From an uncultured Clostridium sp. (GTDB lineage Bacteria; Bacillota_I; Bacilli_A; RF39; UBA660), in contig CAJKHY010000011.1 of NCBI GenBank assembly GCA_905199855.1, forward strand, positions 1-29,169: a stretch of DNA of 29,169 nucleotides, given 5' to 3'. Positions 23,529-29,169 of this stretch are shown in pieces (position 1 is the stretch's first letter; the number at the start of each line of letters is the position of its first letter). Under the pieces are notes generated by a model, which saw only the letters and a list, made by a program, of their open reading frames with translations, searched no databases and was not told the origin of the DNA. The translations under genes were made by a program, and so were the position numbers.

Positions 23529-23872
23529 ATTTCTTCTTTTAGCCTCCTAAATACTTCAATTTCACTACTGAGTTTGTCTATTTTCATTTTTAAAAACATG
23601 TTAGATAGGTTATTATCTATATCACCACATAGGAATAATTTACCATGGTTTTTCTTTATTAAGTTATAATTGTTTATAATGAATTTAATGTTGAAATAAT
23701 CACTTTGTTTTATTTCATTAAAGTTTAAAACAATGTATTTTATTCCTATTTTTTTTATAATATTATCTAAACTTTCTTTATTTATATCAAAATCTCTTTT
23801 GTTTATTGTATTTTCTATTCGCACAAATAAGATGCCTTTGCGAAACTCTAAATTAAATTTAATAATTCTCAC
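23525..23872 (-). CDS. Degenerate SpoIIAA-like STAS protein
   Basis: 115 residues, length as SpoIIAA. The pattern of a beta strand (KGILFVRIENTIN), a helix, IKYIVLNFNEI, a helix, and GKLFLCGDIDNNLSNMFLKM fits the STAS fold of anti-anti-sigma factors. The phosphorylated Asp-Ser-Ser of SpoIIAA aligns with Asp58-Tyr59-Phe60, so the usual switch serine is missing. The gene directly overlaps the sigma-factor gene and there is no spoIIAB between them. The start is doubtful: GTG 23872 overlaps the only good ribosome site (GAGGTGA), while an in-frame ATT at 23863 has ideal spacing. Confidence 0.65.
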   Translation of the reverse strand: MRIIKFNLEFRKGILFVRIENTINKRDFDINKESLDNIIKKIGIKYIVLNFNEIKQSDYFNIKFIINNYNLIKKNHGKLFLCGDIDNNLSNMFLKMKIDKLSSEIEVFRRLKEEI

Positions 23873-23917
23873 CTCGTGTTAAAGTTTAGCACTTTTTTTA
23901 TTTTGTTTAAACATTAT

Positions 23918-23929
23918 CGACAAATGTTC
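23918..23929 (-). promoter_or_regulatory. LexA-box-like site before the STAS-sigma pair
   Basis: Minus strand GAACATTTGTCG; it shares AACATTTGT with the lexA dyad and has one full GAAC half-site. The second half is imperfect. Weak evidence. Confidence 0.25.
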
Positions 23930-23933
23930 CTAT

Positions 23934-25025
23934 TTATTTCGTTCGACATTTTTTTCTAATGAAATATAATATTATAATGATTATAGCAATAATAACTGCA
24001 GGATAATAATTATTTTTATTTTTTTTAATGTTGGAAGACGTTAATTTAGAACTATTTTTTGTAGTTATTTTTATAGTATTTGATTGGGTGTTAGTGTTTT
24101 TATTTATTTCTTTAATGTATTCATATTCAGTGTTACCTTTACCAATTATGTCTTCATATTTATACATTACTTTTTTAGTAGTGTAATCTTTAAGATAGCC
24201 ATCAACGTTTTCGTGATATTCGTCATCATAATATGTTTTTACGATGTTATAGTGATATGTTAACACATCTTGGTAGCGACATTTTCTATCCGTACTTATA
24301 ATTTTAGTAAAATCATTTTCTAAGATATTTTCACTTTCTAATATGTCTGTATAGGAGTTGGTGTTATTTTCGTTTAACCAGTCTTTATTAATGAAGTTAT
24401 CTATTCCGGTAAAGGTATGGCGTCTACCCAAGATATAATCTTCTTCTAAATCATGATAAAAATATACGGAAAAGAAATCATAATTTTTATTGGTTTTTAA
24501 ATATAAATATAAGTCATTGGCATCACATTCTTCTTCTAAGGCAAATATAGCATAGGCTGTGGTATAAAAATAATTATCACTTGGAATGTATTTGTCATTG
24601 TATTTTATTACTTTATAATTAATTTTTTTGCCATGACTTTTGATTATGATATCATTAATTTTATTGTTTTTTGATATGTTTTCTATCTTCATGTATTTAA
24701 TACTTTTGATGGTTTTGTATTTGGTAATATCTTTATATTCAATGTTCCTATATTCGCTTGTGGGACAATTATTTTCCCAAGAGGAATATTCGCTTAGAAT
24801 AGTGTCGGTTGTGTCATTGTATGGATATTTATCTAAAACAATATCGTATAATAGGTATTCACCTTTTTTTTCTTCTTTATACCACTTATAAAGTGTTTTT
24901 GTTTCATAAACCAGGTTATCATTATCCTCTTTTCTTTCGGTCCATACATCGTAAGTTACTGCAGAAACTTTACGTGCAATAAGGAAAATAAATAATGATA
25001 AAATAATTAAGTTAACTTTTTTCAT
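23934..25025 (-). CDS. Hypothetical exported protein with C-terminal membrane anchor
   Basis: 363 residues. Residues 1-22 form a signal peptide (LIILSLFIFLIARKVSA, cleavage near Ala-Val). Residues about 25-310 are a charged, Tyr-rich ectodomain with Cys at about 90, 170 and 250. A Ser/Thr/Asn/Lys-rich linker (about 310-335) leads to one membrane helix (YPAVIIAIIIIILYFI) and a basic tail: a type I surface protein. No family recognised. It lies 61 bases upstream of the STAS gene with no terminator seen between, and AAAGGA precedes ATG 25025. Co-transcription with the sigma pair and its position opposite sspI make a spore-related role possible. Confidence 0.65.
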   Translation of the reverse strand: MKKVNLIILSLFIFLIARKVSAVTYDVWTERKEDNDNLVYETKTLYKWYKEEKKGEYLLYDIVLDKYPYNDTTDTILSEYSSWENNCPTSEYRNIEYKDITKYKTIKSIKYMKIENISKNNKINDIIIKSHGKKINYKVIKYNDKYIPSDNYFYTTAYAIFALEEECDANDLYLYLKTNKNYDFFSVYFYHDLEEDYILGRRHTFTGIDNFINKDWLNENNTNSYTDILESENILENDFTKIISTDRKCRYQDVLTYHYNIVKTYYDDEYHENVDGYLKDYTTKKVMYKYEDIIGKGNTEYEYIKEINKNTNTQSNTIKITTKNSSKLTSSNIKKNKNNYYPAVIIAIIIIILYFIRKKCRTK

Positions 25026-25123
25026 AGAGATCCTTTCTTGCGGTCCCTCTAACTATATATATAGTCAAAAAAAATATGAATTACTTTTTTTTTCTAAAAT
25101 TTCTTTATTTTTTTTAATATTTG

Positions 25124-25154
25124 ACACTTAAAAGTGTAAAGTAGAAATACTTTA
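25124..25154 (+). repeat. Two adjoining small dyads upstream of sspI
   Basis: ACACTT-AA-AAGTGT (25124-25137) overlaps a TTGACA at 25121-25126; directly after it TAAAGTA-GAAA-TACTTTA (25137-25154) can form a hairpin with a GAAA tetraloop. They could be operators or leader structures; function unknown. Confidence 0.4.
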
Positions 25155-25159
25155 ATCTA

Positions 25160-25193
25160 AAAAATGAATAACATGTATTAATTATTCATTTTT
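25160..25193. promoter_or_regulatory. Perfect palindrome reading as a sigma-G-like promoter in both directions
   Basis: Twelve-base perfect arms (25160-25171, 25182-25193) around a 10-base centre. On the plus strand TGAATA (25165-25170), 16 bases, CATTTTT (25187-25193) resembles the B. subtilis sigma-G consensus TGAATA / CATACTA; the same holds on the minus strand by symmetry. The plus start would fall about 25200, leaving a short leader before the sspI ribosome site. A terminator is less likely because the flanking genes diverge. Confidence 0.5.
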
Positions 25194-25221
25194 GGTTATA
25201 TATATTTATAGGAGGCTATTT

Positions 25222-25422
25222 ATGAGCATGCGTGAATATATAATTAATAATTTTAAGGAAGATAGTATTGATTCAATTAAAACTTCAATTGAAGACTGTA
25301 TTGCTTCGAACGAAGAGGATCCGTTATTTGGTCTTGGTGTTTTATTTGAACTGGCTTGGAAAAATAGTAACGATGAATTTAAACAAAATGCTTTAAATAA
25401 TATTAAAAAAGCTCTCAATTAA
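25222..25422 (+). CDS. sspI: Small acid-soluble spore protein SspI
   Basis: 66 residues from ATG 25222, with AGGAGG 6 bases upstream; the frame extending back to 25192 passes through the ribosome site. The sequence parallels SspI of B. subtilis (about 71 residues): REYIINNFKEDSIDSIKTSI, an acidic turn, and the diagnostic GLGVLFELAW followed by KQNALNNIKKAL. SspI is a minor core protein of the dormant spore made in the forespore under sigma-G. Its presence indicates that the lineage sporulates or recently did. The stop lies in the terminator loop. Confidence 0.82.
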   Translation: MSMREYIINNFKEDSIDSIKTSIEDCIASNEEDPLFGLGVLFELAWKNSNDEFKQNALNNIKKALN

Positions 25423-25439
25423 GAGAGTTTTTATTTTTT
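25409..25439 (+). terminator. sspI terminator
   Basis: AAGCTCTC (25409-25416), loop AATTAA containing the stop, GAGAGTTT (25423-25430) then T-rich sequence to 25439. Confidence 0.75.
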
Positions 25440-25630
25440 AATTCTATTTTTTTGCTTTTAATTTTTTTTAGTTCTTTTCTTTTTTGATATGTGTTATCTA
25501 ATTTACCATAACCCATAACTTCATTTAATGAATCTATTGTTTCCTTTATATCTTCTTTTTGCTTAATTTCATTATCACAATAACCTATTAGTTCATTTAA
25601 TTGTTCAATTACTTCATTTTCATTATTCAT
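25415..25630 (-). CDS. Hypothetical small coiled-coil protein
   Basis: 71 residues: acidic N-terminal half (NENEVIEQLNELIGYCDNEI), then helical and Lys-rich to the end. No membrane segment, no family recognised. GGAGG lies 6 bases before ATG 25630 and a strong promoter lies upstream. Its last codons overlap the end of sspI, tail to tail, by 8 bases inside the terminator. Confidence 0.6.
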   Translation of the reverse strand: MNNENEVIEQLNELIGYCDNEIKQKEDIKETIDSLNEVMGYGKLDNTYQKRKELKKIKSKKIELKNKNSLN

Positions 25631-25655
25631 AACTTACCTCCGTTAATTAATTTAT

Positions 25656-25683
25656 ATTCTACCATAGATATTTGTTTTGTCAA
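25656..25683 (-). promoter_or_regulatory. Promoter of the small coiled-coil gene
   Basis: Minus strand TTGACA (25683-25678), 16-base spacer, TAGAAT (25661-25656). Confidence 0.7.
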
Positions 25684-25738
25684 CTTATATATTTTTTAAT
25701 ATAATTATTTAATACTTAGATTCCTATTACAATTTTAA

Positions 25739-28387
25739 TTAATCCATTTCTTTTTTTCTTGTATGATACTTAAATAATTCTACAATAACCACTAAAGGGA
25801 TGGTTAGTAAGAATAGATATAAGATATCTAAAATAGGTAAATATGCTAGACCTAGGATATTACTTAGAAAATCTACTTCCGTTGCTAATACTTGTAAAAT
25901 AAGAATAATTATGATAGCAATAACAATAAAAGGATTATTTTTAAATTTATTTTTTAAGATACTTGATTTCTCACTGCGACAGTTAAATACATGAACATTT
26001 TGCATGAATATCATTAGTGTTAAAATATAACTTCTAGCTAAGTTAATATCTATTTTTCTTATATTTATTAAGTATAACCACATTATAAATACCAAAATAC
26101 CAATAGTAATACCTGATATAATTATCTCTTTTATTAATAATTTATCAAATAATGGTTCCTTTGAATCACGTGGTGGCTTACTCATAATATTATCTTCTTT
26201 TTTTTCATATGCTAAAGCAACATCTTGAATACCATCAGTAACTAAATTTAACCATAACAATTGGACAGCTAGTAAGGGAATAGGCATATCAAATAAAATA
26301 GCAAGCATCATAAATAACAACTCAGAAACACCGCATGATAAGAGCATATATATTATTTTTCTTATGTTAGCATAAGCAATACGACCTTCCTCTATACCAT
26401 GGACTATTGATAAGAAATTATCATCCGCTATAATCATGCTACTAGTATCTTTTGCCACATCTGTACCACTTCCTAGAGCTATACCAATATTAGCACTTTT
26501 TAAAGCTGGTGCATCATTAACACCATCCCCAGTAACCGCAACAAAATCACCATTTCTTTTAAATGATTCTACTATTTCTAGTTTTTGCATAGGACTAACC
26601 CTTGAGAATACTTTTTTAGTTTTAACTAATTTATCAAACTCCCCTAACCCTTTTTTCATATATTTTTCTAATGTTATTCCATCTACCACTTCATCATAAT
26701 TAGAAGCTATATCAATACTCTTAGCAATAGCATAAGCTGTTTTTGGATGATCTCCTGTTATCATAACAACTTTTAACGATGCTTTCTTGCATTTGTTAAT
26801 AGCTTCACTTACTTCATTCCTAACGGGATCAATAAATCCAACAAAACCTACAAATATTAAATCTTTAATATTCTCTTCTTTTAACTCTTTATCAAATAAA
26901 TTATATGCTAAAGCAATAACACGATATCCTTTAGAAGATAATATTTCATTTTGTTTTAATATTTCTTCTTTATTAATTTTAACTAATTTATTATTTTCTT
27001 CTATGTAACTACAAAATTCTAATATTTTTTCGGTACTACCTTTAACAGTAATATAATTTTTATCTTTATCTTTATATAAAACACTAGAATATTTATTCTC
27101 CGATTCATAAGGAATCATATCTATTTTTTTATATTTATCTTTATTTTTATATATATCTACTTTATAACCTAAAGATAAAAATGCAATATCTATAGAATCT
27201 CCAAAATGATACCATTCATTATTTTTATATGTTAAACATGCTTCGTTATTAATAATACCTAACGTAGAAATAAGTTTAATTTTATCAATATTCTTCTTAT
27301 CATTAATAATAACACTTCCATTACCATTATAACCACTTCCAAGTACTTCAAATTCTAAATTATTAGGTAGCATTATAATTTTAGCTGTTTGTTCATTTAA
27401 AGTAAGTGTTCCTGTTTTATCCGTAGCAATTAAAGTACAACTACCTAAACTTTCTACTGCATTTAATTTTTTAACAATTACATTCTTTTTAGCCATTTTA
27501 CTTGAAGCTATAGACAATGTCAGAGTAAGGGCAATAGATAATCCTTCAGGTATTGCCGAAATCGATAAAGCTACCACTAAAAAGAAAATATCTTTAGCAA
27601 CATAACCTTTAAAGAATAATATTATAGTAACTATTATACTAATAATTACTATAATAAAACTAATATCTTTAGTAAATTTTTCTACTCTAATTGTTAAAGG
27701 TGATTTTTCTTTTTTAGTTATCATAACACTTTTAGCTATTTTACCTACTTCTGTATTAATAGAAGTAGCCACAACTATACCTAAGGCTCTTCCTGATAAG
27801 ATAGTAGTACCAGCATATACCATATTACTTTTAGTTAAACTATTTTCTTTATTAACTAAATTATTTTTATATATAGAGATAGATTCTCCTGTTAAAATTG
27901 ATTCATCCACCAATAAATTATATGTATTTATTAATCTAATATCCGCCCCAACAATATCTCCTGATTCTAATAATACAATATCCCCAATAACTATATCAGT
28001 AGAATCAATACTAACTTCAATATTATCTCTTAATACCTTAGTCTCTACTTTAATTAATTTTTTAAGTGAATTTGCACTACTACAGGCTTTCCATTCTTGA
28101 TATGTTCCCATGATTAAATCTAATAGAATAACAAAAGTAACAAATATTGCATCTAATTTTTCACCTATTATTAAAGATAAAATAACAGTAATAAAAAGAA
28201 TAATTGTCATAGGATTAATAAACTGATTAATAAATATCTTAAATATATTATCTTTCTTTTCCTTAGGCAATATATTCTTACCATATCTCTTTAACTTAAT
28301 ATTTGCTTCTTCATTACTTAAACCATTCTTATTAGATTCTAATTCTTTTATTATTTTTTCTACTTCTATTTCATTCCATTTATTCAT
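25739..28387 (-). CDS. P2A-type (calcium-type) cation-transporting ATPase
   Basis: 882 residues, complete. N-terminal cation-ATPase domain, TGES actuator motif (about 166-169), M4 IPEGL (279-283), phosphorylation site DKTGTLT (Asp323), MITGDHPKTA, TGDGVNDAPAL hinge, M5 CGVSELLF, M6 NLVTDG and four C-terminal helices. The IPEGL plus NLVTDG pair is that of SERCA-like bacterial pumps such as YloB, so Ca2+ export is likeliest; Mn2+ or Na+ cannot be excluded. ATG 28387 has GGGGAT upstream. No clear promoter was seen between it and the hairpin at 28422-28459. Confidence 0.9.
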   Translation of the reverse strand: MNKWNEIEVEKIIKELESNKNGLSNEEANIKLKRYGKNILPKEKKDNIFKIFINQFINPMTIILFITVILSLIIGEKLDAIFVTFVILLDLIMGTYQEWKACSSANSLKKLIKVETKVLRDNIEVSIDSTDIVIGDIVLLESGDIVGADIRLINTYNLLVDESILTGESISIYKNNLVNKENSLTKSNMVYAGTTILSGRALGIVVATSINTEVGKIAKSVMITKKEKSPLTIRVEKFTKDISFIIVIISIIVTIILFFKGYVAKDIFFLVVALSISAIPEGLSIALTLTLSIASSKMAKKNVIVKKLNAVESLGSCTLIATDKTGTLTLNEQTAKIIMLPNNLEFEVLGSGYNGNGSVIINDKKNIDKIKLISTLGIINNEACLTYKNNEWYHFGDSIDIAFLSLGYKVDIYKNKDKYKKIDMIPYESENKYSSVLYKDKDKNYITVKGSTEKILEFCSYIEENNKLVKINKEEILKQNEILSSKGYRVIALAYNLFDKELKEENIKDLIFVGFVGFIDPVRNEVSEAINKCKKASLKVVMITGDHPKTAYAIAKSIDIASNYDEVVDGITLEKYMKKGLGEFDKLVKTKKVFSRVSPMQKLEIVESFKRNGDFVAVTGDGVNDAPALKSANIGIALGSGTDVAKDTSSMIIADDNFLSIVHGIEEGRIAYANIRKIIYMLLSCGVSELLFMMLAILFDMPIPLLAVQLLWLNLVTDGIQDVALAYEKKEDNIMSKPPRDSKEPLFDKLLIKEIIISGITIGILVFIMWLYLINIRKIDINLARSYILTLMIFMQNVHVFNCRSEKSSILKNKFKNNPFIVIAIIIILILQVLATEVDFLSNILGLAYLPILDILYLFLLTIPLVVIVELFKYHTRKKEMD

Positions 28388-28421
28388 ATTATCCCCAACA
28401 TTTTTTTAAAAGTGAATTATC

Positions 28422-28459
28422 AAGTCCTTCTCTGCCTATACTGGCAGGGGGAAGGACTT
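28422..28459. repeat. GC-rich hairpin between the surface protein and ATPase genes
   Basis: AAGTCCTTC (28422-28430) pairs with GAAGGACTT (28451-28459); inside, CTGCC pairs with GGCAG around a 6-base loop, with a T/GGG internal loop. No U-run follows on either strand, so it is not a canonical rho-independent terminator, though it may still end or slow transcription. Confidence 0.65.
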
Positions 28460-28467
28460 ATAACTAT

Positions 28468-29169
28468 CTAAAGCCCAACTTGAAATGGATTATTTATACT
28501 TCCATCTCCCCCAGTAATATAGACATTAGAGTTTAGATATAGGACTGGGCGAGCACCAATCCCTTCGAGAGCAAGGTCGCCGTTCACGTACGCGTTGTCG
28601 ATGACACTAAACACGTAATAAGCATAACTAGAGTTAGGAGACAGTGTCCATTCATTTCCATTTTTTAACATCCAAGCACTTCCTCCACAAGCTGTTGTAT
28701 TGTAACTTCCTAGTGATATACTAGAATGATTACAACTAGAATTTTTTACTGAATATCCATAATCACTGGCATACATTAATCCTACTTTAGCCGTTGTTAC
28801 AATTGGTGTCCCACTTGTTTTTACTGTTGTTCCTCTTTCTGTTTTATACGTGGTATCTGCATTTGAACCAGTTCCTGCACCAAGATTCCATGTTGCTGTT
28901 TCTATATAATCTAATACGTTTTTAAGTCCTATTTTAGTAAAGCTACATGGTTTTGTTCCATCTGTTGAATAGAAATTACAAGTACCTGTACTAGAATTTA
29001 AATATAAATTATTTAGGATATTGGTATTTAGTTCTGCTGTTGTCCAATTATTAGTATTATCTTTATCCCAAGCAAAACTTCCTATTACATCGTTTCTTAT
29101 TATTTTAACGGTATTATTTGTAGATGGTGCACGGTTTCCTAGAGATGTAGCACTTGTTGTAGGTGTTCC
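28468..29169 (-). CDS. 3' part of a secreted/surface protein with a variable lectin-like C-terminus
   Basis: Open from the window edge to TAG 28470-28468, 233 residues seen; the N-terminus lies outside. The part shown includes VKIIRNDVIGSFAWD, a Trp-rich stretch (TTAELNTNILNNLYLN), two Cys, KVGLMYASDYGY, EWTLSPNSSYAYYVFSV and GARPVLYLNSNVYITGGDGS. This is a family of exported, often multicopy proteins in gut Firmicutes, related to DUF6273-type or formylglycine-enzyme-like folds by my reading. The codons between FSV and RPVLYL (about 28545-28612) are GC-rich (43 of 80 bases at 28541-28620) and 11 of 21 end in C, unlike the rest of the gene. Confidence 0.7.
   Translation of the reverse strand, partial: GTPTTSATSLGNRAPSTNNTVKIIRNDVIGSFAWDKDNTNNWTTAELNTNILNNLYLNSSTGTCNFYSTDGTKPCSFTKIGLKNVLDYIETATWNLGAGTGSNADTTYKTERGTTVKTSGTPIVTTAKVGLMYASDYGYSVKNSSCNHSSISLGSYNTTACGGSAWMLKNGNEWTLSPNSSYAYYVFSVIDNAYVNGDLALEGIGARPVLYLNSNVYITGGDGSINNPFQVGL

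Noticed and set aside
23905..23935. Sigma-H-type promoter before the STAS gene
   Set aside because: AGGAACAT resembles the sigma-H -35 but no GAAT-type -10 occurs at proper spacing.
25160..25193. Rho-independent terminator
   Set aside because: The palindrome lies between divergent genes, so neither neighbour's transcript would reach it; a promoter or operator role fits better.
1..29169. CRISPR arrays, tRNA or rRNA genes, complete insertion sequences, reverse transcriptase
   Set aside because: I looked on both strands and found no regularly spaced repeats, no tRNA T-loop motifs in cloverleaf context, no rRNA, no DDE transposase core and no reverse-transcriptase motif.

Overview
The window is a very AT-rich, gene-dense bacterial chromosome segment. 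Shine-Dalgarno sites are strong (GGAGG or AGGTGAT type), many adjacent genes overlap by 4 to 17 bases, and short U-tailed terminator hairpins are common. Protein content (Rel, Dtd, CpoA-like glycolipid glycosyltransferase, a nucleoside kinase with TGS and synthetase-like domains, ClpP, Rnf complex, YnbB, Tgt, LexA, a sporulation-type sigma factor, the spore protein SspI) points to a low-GC Firmicute. The likeliest source is an uncultured gut member of the Bacilli (Erysipelotrichia/RF39-like); that placement is inference.

Layout, left to right. Positions 1-2350 are accessory: a fragment with an eight-G tract, an amidoligase-family protein with a membrane partner, and a remnant of an IS3-type OrfA behind a hairpin. 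Positions 2391-8162 (minus) are one tight operon: rel, dtd, an AI-2E-type permease, a glycolipid glycosyltransferase and an exported bactofilin-like membrane protein. Positions 8200-8660 hold a decayed surface-protein gene. A nucleoside kinase (minus) and clpP (plus) diverge from about 10370. Positions 11045-15423 (minus) are an unusual Rnf operon: rnfC, an rnfD-rnfG fusion, a 27-residue membrane microprotein, rnfE, rnfA, a 39-residue Cys-rich membrane microprotein, and an rnfB without its ferredoxin domains. A small acidic protein, a CapA-like phosphoesterase and an apparent free-standing small RNA follow.

Positions 17078-20436 (minus) carry tgt, an SDR oxidoreductase, a YnbB-type PLP enzyme and a small protein. 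LexA (plus) stands behind a promoter with a LexA-box-like dyad. Positions 22528-25025 (minus) hold an XRE regulator, a sigma-F/G-like factor overlapped by a STAS protein with no SpoIIAB between them, and a membrane-anchored surface protein. sspI diverges from the latter across a perfect palindrome that reads as a sigma-G-like promoter in both directions. A P2A-type cation ATPase and the 3' part of a secreted or surface protein gene close the window.

The most notable points are the remodelled Rnf operon with two previously unlisted microproteins, the STAS-sigma pair lacking its kinase, the orphan small RNA, and a GC-rich, NNC-codon-rich 3' end of the last gene that resembles the variable region of a diversity-generating retroelement. 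No reverse transcriptase is in the window, so this last point is a hypothesis.
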